From NCBI GenBank assembly GCA_016844955.1, contig JAERTH010000060.1, forward strand, positions 1 to 64,000: a DNA stretch of 64,000 nucleotides, given 5' to 3'. This DNA is from Fidelibacterota bacterium. Lineage in GTDB: Bacteria > Fidelibacterota > UBA8477 > JABMPR01. Shown here in pieces: positions 53,296-61,989 of the stretch. Position 1 is the first letter of the stretch, and each line of letters opens with the position of its first letter. The position numbers were made by a program, and so were the translations under genes. The notes beneath the pieces are model-generated. The model saw only the letters and a list, made by a program, of their open reading frames with translations, had not been told where the DNA came from and ran no database searches.

Positions 53296-53410
53296 TTGGG
53301 TTCTGGGTTTGATGGGTTCTTGGGTTTAATGGGTTCTTGGGTTTAATGGGTTTAATGGGTTTAATGGGTTGGAGGGTTTATTGGGTTGGAGGGTTTATTG
53401 GGGTCTTGGG
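53296..53410 (+). repeat. G-rich tandem tract, GGGTTTAAT-type
   Basis: Fourteen GGG runs lie in about 115 bp, spaced by TTTAAT, TTCTT, TTGGA or TTTATT; the purest part is four GGG runs separated by TTTAAT at 53347-53369. Such a strand can fold into G-quadruplexes. It begins about 50 bp upstream of polX on the side of its 5' end. Confidence 0.8.
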
Positions 53411-53509
53411 TTGCATTGGTGCTTAAGTATTCGTCACCCAGAGCTCGTCGAAGGGTCTCAAATTGAATTGGAGGAGTTTTTGAGGTTGATGGGCTTGAGG
53501 GGATATAGG

Positions 53510-53942
53510 GTATAGGGTTATACGGGAAGTAGGGTGTGTCTTGCTGAGGCTCGACCGGAGGGAAAGAGACTCGAAGCATTCTGGTATTTGGTTTTTCTTT
53601 GATGCATTTGATGGGATGAAAACACTCGGAATCCAAATTTGAAATTCTTTTATCCATAAGCACCACGTACTACCAAAGGTATAGTGTTATGAGGGAAATA
53701 GTGGTTGTCTTGATGAAGCTCGAATTATGGTGGCGAAATTGTGTGAGTGAGAAGATGGCTATGGGTGTAAGGGGTTTGTTGGAATATGGGGTATAGGGAA
53801 AACGGGCTCGTCTTGCTGAGGCTCGACCGGAGGGAGAGAGACTCGAAGCATTCTGGTATTTGGTTTTTCTTTGATGCATTTGATGGGATGAAAACACTCG
53901 GAATCCAAATTTGAATCACTTTTATCCATAAGCACCACATAC
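53510..53942. repeat. three-copy intergenic repeat, one pair 96% identical
   Basis: Copy A at 53538-53670 and copy B at 53810-53942 are 133 bp, offset by exactly 272 bp, with about five mismatches. Both include GTCTTGCTGAGGCTCGACC and a run to AAGCACCAC. A third, partial copy at 53679-53723 matches the 5' part of copy A (53510-53554) at about 80%. No gene fits: overlapping minus-strand frames share repeat-derived peptides and end in simple sequence. Confidence 0.8.
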
Positions 53943-53974
53943 TATCTTTCGTGCAAACAAACCCAGGGGGATTC

Positions 53975-54316
53975 ATGAAAGAAAAAACAAAGATTGATGC
54001 TTATATAGACGCTCTGGAAAAGCAGGGAATTGATAGACGAGATGCTGTCCCACCGCTTTACAGGTGGTTTTGGTCGCTTGGATTACATGTGAGGCCACCA
54101 CTGAACCAGTCAATGTTTTCCATGATATTGCATCACCTCATCTTCTTCGTCATTGTCTTTCCGATTGTCATGTACATTCTTGGTTGGATTGGACTTTCTA
54201 CACTGGATGGTGGTCTGCTCATATTTGTCGCCCTCTTTTCCGGAACCATCAGTGGATATATGACTGCGAGAAGGTTTAAGAAGCTGGGGACAGGAATTGA
54301 TATACCTGAGCTGTAA
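53975..54316 (+). CDS. small membrane protein, DUF6404-like
   Basis: About 113 residues from ATG 53975, chosen for the AGGGGGA directly upstream. A cytoplasmic start with IDAYIDALEKQGIDRRDAVP is followed by two membrane helices (about 48-70 and 78-97) and a basic tail. The layout (ALE-x-x-GI, PP-YR-W, two helices) is that of DUF6404 proteins, which have no known function. It follows the repeat tract. Confidence 0.7.
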   Translation: MKEKTKIDAYIDALEKQGIDRRDAVPPLYRWFWSLGLHVRPPLNQSMFSMILHHLIFFVIVFPIVMYILGWIGLSTLDGGLLIFVALFSGTISGYMTARRFKKLGTGIDIPEL

Positions 54317-54399
54317 TTTTTGAGATGACCTAAATCATCAATTGATAAGATTCCGATATTTTCCATAAATTACTCCATCCTCCTGCTTAATATGTTGGC

Positions 54400-55407
54400 A
54401 TGAATCCTGACCGACTCCGGCAAAAGCGCGAACTGATAAATCTGCTGCGTGAGTTTTTCAGCTCAAAAAATTTCTTTGAGCTGGAGACGCCCCTGCTGGT
54501 CCCTTCCCCTGGTATGGACGTACATTTGCACAGCTTTCAAACCAGCTATGTGCAGCACGATGGTACCGAAAAGACTTACCACCTTCCCACTTCTCCTGAA
54601 TTTTCCATCAAGAAGGCGCTGGGATTCGGATTTGAAAAGGTGTTTGAAATTGCCCGTGTATTTCGGAACCAAGGTGAGTTAGGCCCCTTTCATCATCCCG
54701 AATTCAACATGCTGGAATGGTATCGTCCCGGAGACTATGTAGATATCATGAATGATGTTGAAATTCTGCTGAATTACCTTAGCCAACATTTTTCTTCAAT
54801 TGCCCTGACTGAATCTGACTATTGGGTGAAATCCGTCAAGCGAACATCAATTCAGGAATGTTTTCGAATATATGCTGGTATGGACATTGAGGCAGGTATT
54901 CAAGATGTTGAGACCTGGCGGCAGTCTGCTGAGCAACAGCTTGATGAGCGCATTCCTGCTGATGATACCTTCGAGGATATTTTCTTCCGAGTATGGATGA
55001 AATGTATTGAACCCAAACTGGGTAAAATCAGTCCTGAGATAGTTTATGATTATCCCGCATCTATGGCAGCCTTATCAAAGCTGAAGGAACCAGAGAAGCT
55101 CTGGGCCGAGCGCTTTGAGCTCTATATCCACGGTGTAGAAATCGGTAATGCTTTTAGCGAATTAACTGACTCCAAGGAACAGCTACAGCGTTTTCAATCA
55201 GCCAACACTGAGCGGGAGAAGCTGGGGTATCCCCCCCACCCAACAGATGAAGACTTTATCGCAACAGTGGGTAAAATGAAACCCACTGGCGGAATTGCTA
55301 TAGGAGTAGAGCGCCTGCTGATGGCACTTACTGGTGAATCAGATATTCGTCAATTTTTCCTTCAATCATTCAGCGTAGACCCGATGGGTGATATCAACCT
55401 TAAATAA
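54400..55407 (+). CDS. epmA: EpmA (PoxA/GenX) elongation factor P lysyl-lysine ligase-like
   Basis: 335 residues. A class II lysyl-tRNA-synthetase core without the anticodon-binding domain: LETPLLVPSPGMDVHLH, LPTSPEFSIKKAL, ARVFRNQGELGPFHHPEFNMLEWYR, GNAFSELTD and GGIAIGVERLLMAL (motif 3). In other bacteria it attaches beta-lysine to EF-P; the mutase EpmB and efp are not in this window. The 3' end overlaps the convergent DUF4249 gene by 46 bp. Confidence 0.92.
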   Translation: MNPDRLRQKRELINLLREFFSSKNFFELETPLLVPSPGMDVHLHSFQTSYVQHDGTEKTYHLPTSPEFSIKKALGFGFEKVFEIARVFRNQGELGPFHHPEFNMLEWYRPGDYVDIMNDVEILLNYLSQHFSSIALTESDYWVKSVKRTSIQECFRIYAGMDIEAGIQDVETWRQSAEQQLDERIPADDTFEDIFFRVWMKCIEPKLGKISPEIVYDYPASMAALSKLKEPEKLWAERFELYIHGVEIGNAFSELTDSKEQLQRFQSANTEREKLGYPPHPTDEDFIATVGKMKPTGGIAIGVERLLMALTGESDIRQFFLQSFSVDPMGDINLK

Positions 55408-56522
55408 AAGTTGATCGGTGTTTTCGCTCCCAGGGCACCCAGTACCACATTCCCATCTTGATCTCTCCAGCTTGAAAGCTCACGGTCACGAATAGGAAGG
55501 CCGGAATAAACATAATTACCATAATTACTGGTGTAGGATTCCAGGGCAAACGTATATAACCCCAGAGGTACACCGATGAAGTTTCCCTGAAATTCCAGCA
55601 AGTCGTTATCTTCACTTCTATTGATTGCTACGGCAAGGCTGGCATAGAAACCCTTGGTAGAATCTTTGTGGATGACCTCATCCATGAGCACCGCGCAAAA
55701 TCCGGTTTCACTTGAATTATTCCAGATCATCTGGGCATAATTGTTTGATTCACTAACCAATGTATCACCAATCCAGACTGCGTTTTCCCACGCAACATTT
55801 ACCGGAGGTCCAGCAATATCAGTGGTGGCTGAAATAACGCGTCCATCGGTTGTGGTCAGTACCATTTCATATTCGAGATCTTGATCGAGGACGACGGCAG
55901 CAAATGCTGGTTTGGGAACGTAGGCACCATAAAAGTAGGTCACAATGGGATTTTCTTTCATCGCTTCAGGGGGCCCTCCCGGTCCGTAGACCACATCAAA
56001 GGCTGCTGCCCGTGAGGTCCATTCAAACTCAGCGACCTGAGTCCCTGAATTGGCTTCTCTGAGAATAACCGACACCATTGTGGAATCATGAACCTGAGTG
56101 AGAATTTCGATATAATCGTCGACGTGGGGCTCACCCGGATCAGCAATACCATTACCGCGTCCTTCAGGTATGTCGTCAGGACCTCCCTGACTGACACCAA
56201 TGTCATCATTTAGAGGCTCTCCCTCATCCCAACGATTGTTGCCATTTTCATCAGTATAGCTTTCCCAGTCTCCATTGTCATCAATACCATTAAAGAGAGA
56301 GGTATCAGTAACCAAGACAGTATGATCCACGCGTATAATTGATTTTGAGAAATCACCAGCGTCAAGAACGCCCTCGATCCGTAATTCTTGCTCATAGTTT
56401 TCGAAATCATCCGCAAAATCTGCAATGCTCAATTCTTCTGTACATGAAGTTGTGAGCATGGATGCAAGGAGCAATACCAGCAGGCTGAATTTTGCGGTGA
56501 AGTGCTTAATTAATATATTCAT
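55362..56522 (-). CDS. DUF4249-type lipoprotein
   Basis: About 386 residues. ATG 56522 is chosen since AGGTGA lies five bases upstream; the lipoprotein signal runs to LTTSC. The body begins ELRIEGVLDAGDFSKSIIRVDHTV, the DUF4249 start pattern, and includes a Ca-binding-like acidic DDNGDWESYTDENGNNRWDE insert. In Bacteroidetes these lipoproteins sit beside TonB receptors as here. Its stop lies within the last codons of epmA on the other strand, 46 bp of overlap. Confidence 0.75.
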   Translation of the reverse strand: MNILIKHFTAKFSLLVLLLASMLTTSCTEELSIADFADDFENYEQELRIEGVLDAGDFSKSIIRVDHTVLVTDTSLFNGIDDNGDWESYTDENGNNRWDEGEPLNDDIGVSQGGPDDIPEGRGNGIADPGEPHVDDYIEILTQVHDSTMVSVILREANSGTQVAEFEWTSRAAAFDVVYGPGGPPEAMKENPIVTYFYGAYVPKPAFAAVVLDQDLEYEMVLTTTDGRVISATTDIAGPPVNVAWENAVWIGDTLVSESNNYAQMIWNNSSETGFCAVLMDEVIHKDSTKGFYASLAVAINRSEDNDLLEFQGNFIGVPLGLYTFALESYTSNYGNYVYSGLPIRDRELSSWRDQDGNVVLGALGAKTPINFYLRLISPIGSTLND

Positions 56523-56531
56523 TTCATTCAC

Positions 56532-58898
56532 CTAAAATTTGAATTCCACACCAAAGGTGGGTAAGAATGGGAACATGCCAATACCTTCTACAGTTCCTGC
56601 AGATAAATCCCAATTATAGAAAAAGGTATTGAAGTGATTGGTCACGTTGATGACCTGGAATTTGAAAAGACCATCCAGGCCAAAGGGAGTAATTTGCCGT
56701 GAGTAACTCACATCCACTCTGAAATAGTCTGGATAGCGGGCAGAATTCCGAGAACCCTTGATATCTTCGAGTGAGGAATATGGATTGTTGAAATCGAATG
56801 CTGCCTGACCAGAATGCTGCGTGTAAGTGTATCCTACAGTGGGTGTATATAGATTAGAGCTACTGCTACTCAGCGTCAAGCCAAATGAATTCTTGGTTGA
56901 GGGTGAATAGTTCACTACTAGGTTTACAGAGAATGGTTGATCGTATTTTGAGCTGTATATCTCACCGTCACTTTCGATGATGAGGCCATCGCCATTAAAA
57001 TCGAATTCCTGCTGGCTCTGCATATATGAAAAGCCCAGCCAGCCAGTCAATTTACCGGCATTCTTTTTAAGCAACAATTCAGCCCCCATAACTTCAGCAG
57101 TTCCCTCGGTATAGTCATCGTCAGGATTTTCATAATCCTGATTGGGATTCATAACCAGAGTGTTCTTATAGGGTTTATAGTAACCTTCAAGACTTGCGAA
57201 ATAGCCATCTCCCAACCATTGCTCAACTCCCAGGATAAAGTGCTGCACTGACTTGGCACTGTAATTTTCAGGAATTGGATTCCAGAAATCTACAATACTT
57301 AGAATGGCATCTTCATCTTGTGCTGTAAACAGGAACTGATTGTAGACACCCCAGGCCCCCTTGAGCGCCAGATTGGTGTTCAGCAGATACTTAAATCCCA
57401 GGCGAGGTTCATAATACAGGTCATCGTGGGCAGAATATTTAGATAAACGCAGACCTGCTTGAAGCATGATTACCGGACTGGGCTGCCATTTTTCCTGGAT
57501 AATTCCGCTATAAATCATGTTTGATTCATTTTCATCGATAAAATTGAGATCACCACTTCCAATACGGAATTGAATTCCCAGGTCCTTCGCTTCAAGCCCC
57601 AGTGTCATGGTATGTTCGGGTGAGATGTACCAATCAAGGTTTTCCTTTATGGTCCAATCATCAATCTCATTGAAAACAACAAAATTACTGCCAGCACTGG
57701 AGCCGCTACTATCCTTGGTGGCATATTCGAGATCGACATCAAATTGATAGACAGTATTGGCCATTGAGAGGGTGGAAACAAATTTTGAATTTGGCACCCA
57801 GCGCCATTCTGCACTGTTGGTGGTATTACCCCAGTCCCAGCCAAAGCTTACTTCAGATTCAGATTGTTCCAGATCGAAGGATATCCGATCCTGACCGCCG
57901 TAATGGGAAAATGCCAATCGATTTGTGGGATTTATGTTTTGAACCACCTTGCCCTGGACATCATAAAAATAGTACTTCCAGTCCATGGGTTCATCCTTGG
58001 CCCAGTAGTACAGACGGGCAACCTGATCAAAGTAAGTCCGTCTTCCTGAAAGCATCCAGGAGCCTTTGTATAGCGGTCCCTCTGCTAAAAGTTTTGAGCT
58101 GAGCAGATTTACTTCACCCCGCACCTGACTCACATCAAAAAACTCTCCCAGCTTTGTGCCGGTGAACAGTTTGTTGTGTTTGGAGTCACCTTCACGACCG
58201 GTAATGCTTAGAACCGATGAAATGCGGTTACCATAACGAGCGGGAAACCCACCTGCCAAAAACTCTGCATCCGCAATGGCGTCTGCATTAAAGGTGGAGA
58301 AGACACCCCCGAGATGGAAGGGGTTATAAATCTCGATACCATCCAGCATGATCAGGTTTTCGTCAGGGCTACCACCACGGACCACCAGAGCGGAAGAGAA
58401 ATCACTTGATGATTGCACACCGGGCAGCAATTGTAAAGTTCTGAAAATATCGGCCTCCACAAATGCAGGCATGGTCTTCACATCCCGCATGCTGAGACTG
58501 ACAGCACTCACTTCGATTTGTTTTTCAAAACGCTGACGGTCACCAGTGACAATGACTTCCTCACCTTCTATGGAAGAAGGAGAAATCTCAAAATCATGAC
58601 GTTCCTCCAGCTCGGCAGCTACTGATATTTGCTTTTCAGTACGATCATAGCCCATCATCAAAATCTGCAGTGTGTAGTTGCCCGGTGGAATTCCACTAAT
58701 GATATAATACCCGGCGTTATTAGTGGCTGCACCGATACCGGTATTCTTTAAGCTCACGTTGGCATAGAGTAACGGCTCCCCGGATTCTGCATCCCTTAGA
58801 AAGCCATTGATTCGCCCAGAAGGTGCCTGGCCTAAGACTTGACTGGCCAGAAGCAGTATCATCACCATCAGGACTTTGTTCTTTATGTTAAATCTCAT
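56532..58898 (-). CDS. TonB-dependent outer-membrane receptor (DUF4249-linked type)
   Basis: 788 residues. Signal peptide about 1-23; carboxypeptidase-regulatory-like domain (25-105, GRINGFLRDAESGEPLLYANV, NAGYYIISGI); plug domain (about 115-225, FRTLQLLPGVQSS, VRGGSPDENLIMLDGI and YNPFHLGG); then a beta-barrel ending GVEFKF. It is followed without a gap by the DUF4249 lipoprotein. Compared with the 988-residue receptor in region 1 it is shorter and of another subfamily. Ligand unknown. Confidence 0.92.
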   Translation of the reverse strand: MRFNIKNKVLMVMILLLASQVLGQAPSGRINGFLRDAESGEPLLYANVSLKNTGIGAATNNAGYYIISGIPPGNYTLQILMMGYDRTEKQISVAAELEERHDFEISPSSIEGEEVIVTGDRQRFEKQIEVSAVSLSMRDVKTMPAFVEADIFRTLQLLPGVQSSSDFSSALVVRGGSPDENLIMLDGIEIYNPFHLGGVFSTFNADAIADAEFLAGGFPARYGNRISSVLSITGREGDSKHNKLFTGTKLGEFFDVSQVRGEVNLLSSKLLAEGPLYKGSWMLSGRRTYFDQVARLYYWAKDEPMDWKYYFYDVQGKVVQNINPTNRLAFSHYGGQDRISFDLEQSESEVSFGWDWGNTTNSAEWRWVPNSKFVSTLSMANTVYQFDVDLEYATKDSSGSSAGSNFVVFNEIDDWTIKENLDWYISPEHTMTLGLEAKDLGIQFRIGSGDLNFIDENESNMIYSGIIQEKWQPSPVIMLQAGLRLSKYSAHDDLYYEPRLGFKYLLNTNLALKGAWGVYNQFLFTAQDEDAILSIVDFWNPIPENYSAKSVQHFILGVEQWLGDGYFASLEGYYKPYKNTLVMNPNQDYENPDDDYTEGTAEVMGAELLLKKNAGKLTGWLGFSYMQSQQEFDFNGDGLIIESDGEIYSSKYDQPFSVNLVVNYSPSTKNSFGLTLSSSSSNLYTPTVGYTYTQHSGQAAFDFNNPYSSLEDIKGSRNSARYPDYFRVDVSYSRQITPFGLDGLFKFQVINVTNHFNTFFYNWDLSAGTVEGIGMFPFLPTFGVEFKF

Positions 58899-59475
58899 TG
58901 ATTCTCAATTCCTTTTTTAATCCTCATCCATGGATGATTAGCTCTTCATATTTAGCTGAAGCCAAACATCACTATCATCTCAATACAGCACGACTCATTT
59001 ATCAACGGCTATGCCACAAAATTGTTTCGAGTTGCGGCGTCTGGTTCTATTCAACTTACGCGAATTGAGTGCTCCGCAGCATAACAAATTCGAGACAATA
59101 CCTGTCCTTTTTGATATAGTGGTATATCAGAAGTGCATAATCCAGTCACTCCGATATGATTTATGATACTATTTCGGGGTGTACATCCCTTTAGCGAGAA
59201 AGGCATGATACTGCTGGGGTTCATAGTCAGACTCATCCAAAATCCCCATGCTTGTTGAAAGTATGTCTTCTGATTTTACACATGGCTGGAATGTAGAACA
59301 GTGCGATGCCTGGAATATCAGTATTCGAAAAACGATTGATTTGGCTCGGTAAACCTGTGATTAAGCCTGATAAGGGTAAATCACAGCGTTCTACCAATAT
59401 GCATTCAATATTAAGCAGGTGATTGTTTCAGCGAAGTATTGTGAGGAGTATCTTTTGAAGGGTGACTAGAATTGA
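58899..59475. other. long spacer upstream of the TonB receptor
   Basis: About 580 bp without a gene I can support. TCATCCATGGATGA at 58924-58937 is a perfect 14-bp palindrome 26 bp before the receptor ATG. An imperfect inverted repeat pairs ATTGTTTCGAGTT (59021-59033) with the region 59087-59099. The rest shows nothing recognisable. Confidence 0.35.
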
Positions 59476-59499
59476 AAAGGGTGGGAAGCCCCACCCTTT
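59476..59499 (-). terminator. terminator of the small DUF6249-like gene
   Basis: AAAGGGTGGG at 59476-59485 pairs with CCCACCCTTT at 59490-59499 around AAGC. On the minus strand TTTTCAATTC follows. It lies 40 bp beyond the stop. Confidence 0.85.
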
Positions 59500-59539
59500 A
59501 AGATCATAATAAAAACGGAAATTCTCGAAAATGATCGAA

Positions 59540-59890
59540 CTATTCGTTTTCCTCTTGCGGGCCTTCTAAACGATAGACAATCAGATAGGCAGCCCCAACT
59601 GCGACTGGGATAAGGCCCCATACCCACATACCACTGGGGGCATCTTCAGGAATGGCTAAACCCATACCTAAGCTTATCACTATACCTGTTAACAGCCAGA
59701 TAAGGCCAGAAAGAAGTCGATTCCTTTGATTATCTGGAAATTTGACTTCGACGCCCTTCTCGATGGCGGCCAGAATCTCTTGGCTTTCTACCTTACGTTT
59801 TTGAAGTTTGAGGAAGAGAGCTACGATAATTATCGCAGCAATTGATAAAAACATACTGATCGGTATTAACGCTTCCCATGCGGTTTCCAT
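59540..59890 (-). CDS. small membrane protein, DUF6249-like
   Basis: 116 residues. Three membrane helices (about 8-28, 60-80, 88-108) with a cytoplasmic stretch LQKRKVESQEILAAIEKGVEVKF between the first two, the pattern of DUF6249 proteins found next to ECF sigma factors in Bacteroidetes-like genomes. It is divergent from the sigma factor gene with an 11-bp inverted repeat in the shared spacer. A sensory or anti-sigma role is possible but unproven. Confidence 0.65.
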   Translation of the reverse strand: METAWEALIPISMFLSIAAIIIVALFLKLQKRKVESQEILAAIEKGVEVKFPDNQRNRLLSGLIWLLTGIVISLGMGLAIPEDAPSGMWVWGLIPVAVGAAYLIVYRLEGPQEENE

Positions 59891-59948
59891 ATTCGTCTCC
59901 TTAAGAGTTATTTTGCTTCATCGTGATATTAGACCTTTTTATCATCTC

Positions 59949-60002
59949 AAATGTTGCAGATCCACTGAAGTTTTTTTTTGTTTCTTGGAAACTGCAACAT
60001 TT
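59949..60002. promoter_or_regulatory. perfect 11-bp inverted repeat between divergent genes
   Basis: AAATGTTGCAG at 59949-59959 and CTGCAACATTT at 59992-60002 are exact inverse copies, 32 bp apart, enclosing a T9 run. They lie between the DUF6249-like and ECF sigma genes and may be a regulator site or a hairpin in the sigma leader. Confidence 0.45.
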
Positions 60003-60021
60003 CTAACATTTCCTCAGTCTA

Positions 60022-60576
60022 ATGATTAATATGAACTACATGTTCAAGAAGAAGAGCAAAACATCAGACTCCTTTTTCCGTGAATTGGTAAGTGAGCATG
60101 GTGAGCGAATCTATAATCTTGCCCTGATGAAGTGTAATCAGGCAACCCTGGCTGAAGATATTACGCAAGAGACATTTATCCGAGTCTTCAAAGGTCTTCA
60201 GGCATTTAGGGAGGAAGCACAACTGGGGACCTGGATATATCGCATTGCCTTAAATGTATGCCATACCATGATGAAGAAAGAACTGGGTCATCAGCAGCGT
60301 GAGGTGCAATTGAACGAAAATGATTTTTCAGGTTTTGTGGATGAGGAAAGCGATGTTCAGGTGATTCATAGCCAGATGACCAGGAAAGAGAGTATTCGTA
60401 CTGCCATCTCATCCCTTCCCCCCCAACAGGCCAATGCAATAACCCTATACTATTTAAAAGATTTTCAGTATTCAGAAGTAGCTGAGATTATGGCTATTCC
60501 TATAAACACTGTCAAATCCCATCTGCGTAGAGCCAAAGAGAACCTGCGTCACTTGATTCCAGAGGAGGCCATATGA
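60022..60576 (+). CDS. ECF-type RNA polymerase sigma factor
   Basis: 184 residues. Sigma-70 region 2 has ERIYNLALMKC, LAEDITQETFIRVFKGL and LGTWIYRIALNVCHTMMKKE; region 4 has LPPQQANAITLYYLKDFQYSEVAEIMAIPINTVKSHLRRAKENLR. Several ATGs (60022, 60031, 60040) are possible and none has a clear ribosome site. Its TGA overlaps the ATG of the next gene (ATGA), so the small membrane protein is translationally coupled. Confidence 0.9.
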   Translation: MINMNYMFKKKSKTSDSFFRELVSEHGERIYNLALMKCNQATLAEDITQETFIRVFKGLQAFREEAQLGTWIYRIALNVCHTMMKKELGHQQREVQLNENDFSGFVDEESDVQVIHSQMTRKESIRTAISSLPPQQANAITLYYLKDFQYSEVAEIMAIPINTVKSHLRRAKENLRHLIPEEAI

Positions 60577-60959
60577 GCCACTTAAACGAAGACAATCATG
60601 AATATATAAAAGTTTTAGGTGATGAGATCATAGAGCAAATTCCTCATCAACTCAAACAGAATCTTGAAACTATTCCAGCGGGATTTGGTGCTCGCACGAG
60701 TCGCTCCCTGGATCGTTTCACGATGATACTGAATCTTATTTTGGGTGGCTGGATTCTGGCAACAATGCTCATATTTCAGGAGAGTTTGCTCTCATTGGTT
60801 ACAAGACTGTTTGCACACTTCTCCATCCCAGAAATAGCAGCTACCCAATGGTACTCCCATCCCTATGCAATTTTTCTGGTGTTGGCACTGGGTGGTGTTG
60901 GAATTTGGTGGTATGATATCACTGATGGACATCCGCGTGGCAAAACGACCCAAAAATAA
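60573..60959 (+). CDS. small two-helix membrane protein coupled to the ECF sigma factor
   Basis: 128 residues: about 70 cytoplasmic residues (IIEQIPHQLKQNLETIPAGFG), then membrane helices at about 50-70 and 90-112. It has no His-Cys-Cys zinc anti-sigma motif. Position and overlap make an anti-sigma or sensor role likely, but it belongs to no family I can name with confidence. Confidence 0.6.
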   Translation: MSHLNEDNHEYIKVLGDEIIEQIPHQLKQNLETIPAGFGARTSRSLDRFTMILNLILGGWILATMLIFQESLLSLVTRLFAHFSIPEIAATQWYSHPYAIFLVLALGGVGIWWYDITDGHPRGKTTQK

Positions 60960-60960
60960 A

Positions 60961-60983
60961 GAGCCCCACATACTGTGAGGCTC
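60961..60983. terminator. terminator between the sigma operon and rubrerythrin
   Basis: GAGCC-C-CACA pairs with TGTG-A-GGCTC, one mismatch, directly after the sigma-operon stop and 33 bp from the rubrerythrin stop. No long T-run, so confidence is moderate. It can serve both convergent units. Confidence 0.55.
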
Positions 60984-61015
60984 TCATTGCATCATATTCT
61001 AGTGAGTCTGGAAGT

Positions 61016-61594
61016 TTACCAGTTTTCTCCCAATAGTTCAAAGTGATCCTGGGGATGTAAACAGGCTGGACATGCTTTGGGGGCATCTTCACCTTCATGG
61101 AGGTAGCCACAGTTGATACAGCGCCAGACGACTTTGCCATTGCGCTTGAAAACTTTGCCTGCTTCCAGGTTTTTAGCCAGGTCAGCATAGCGCTTGCCAT
61201 GTTGTTTTTCAGCTATTGAAATGGATTCAAAAGCTATTGCCACGGCATTAAAACCTTCCTCGCGAGCTACTTTGGCGAATTCGGGATACATAACCGTCCA
61301 TTCATGCTCTTCACCAGCGGCTGCAGCTTTAAGGTTGTCAAGGGTGGTTCCTATCACACCAGCTGGAAAGGTTTCAGTAATTTCAAGGTCACCGCCTTCG
61401 AGGAATTTGAAGAAGCGTTTGGCGTGTTCTTTTTCATGATTTGCTGTCTCAGTGAATATCTGAGATATCTGAACCAGACCTTCTTTTTTGGCAGCACTGG
61501 CAAAATAAGTGTAGCGATTTCTTGCCTGTGATTCACCCGCAAAAGCGATCAATAGATTTTTCTCAGTTTGAGTACCTTTTATACTTTTACCCAT
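61016..61594 (-). CDS. rubrerythrin
   Basis: About 192 residues from ATG 61594, chosen for AAAGGAG just upstream; the frame is open further but the added residues do not fit the family. Diiron ligands lie in FAGESQARNRY, NHEKEHAKRF, GEEHEW and AFESISIAEKQHG; the C-terminal rubredoxin domain has CINCGYLHEG and CPACLHPQDHF. It reduces peroxide in oxygen-sensitive metabolism. Confidence 0.95.
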   Translation of the reverse strand: MGKSIKGTQTEKNLLIAFAGESQARNRYTYFASAAKKEGLVQISQIFTETANHEKEHAKRFFKFLEGGDLEITETFPAGVIGTTLDNLKAAAAGEEHEWTVMYPEFAKVAREEGFNAVAIAFESISIAEKQHGKRYADLAKNLEAGKVFKRNGKVVWRCINCGYLHEGEDAPKACPACLHPQDHFELLGENW

Positions 61595-61989
61595 ATTTCT
61601 CTCCTTTTCATGATTTACTACCTCAGCATGCATAAAATTTGCCAAAGTGATCCATATTAAAAACATTTGTGGGTACACAATGACATGGGAATTGCATGAG
61701 CAATCAAGCCTATGTCAGCCCTTTGAATGCTGTTTGTTAAGAACATTAGTGTATTAGATTCGGAGCGCTTATATAAGGATAATTCTCGCATATCAGCCAA
61801 CCATTCAAGTGTTTGATAGTGCCAGAACAATATTAATTCTCTCAGCCGACTGATCTACGTTCACAGTGAATATGATCTGAGGCCGACACGGTTTTCTTAG
61901 AAATGAGGAAATTCGCTCCCGTATTTGGAAAGAGAACACATGCACCAGATTAAACTCAATTCGCTTCAAGCACCTTCTTTTATTGTGAT
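61595..61989. other. spacer between rubrerythrin and the THEP1 fusion gene
   Basis: About 395 bp. It holds the rubrerythrin promoter on one strand and the fusion gene's upstream region on the other. I find no riboswitch-like conserved block, in particular no cobalamin or thiamin box, and no supported gene. Confidence 0.35.

Noticed and set aside
53361..53976. Minus-strand reading frames over the repeat tract as possible genes
   Set aside because: Their translations share repeat-derived peptides, are rich in Pro and Ser, lack a ribosome site and a family, and lie entirely within the three-copy repeat and the G-rich tract.
59987..60022. Autoregulated ECF promoter (GGAAAC ... GTCTAA) before the sigma gene
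   Set aside because: The two elements are separated by 24 bp, too far for the usual 15-17 bp spacing.
61595..61989. Cobalamin or other riboswitch before the THEP1 fusion
   Set aside because: No conserved B12, thiamin or other riboswitch block could be found by eye.
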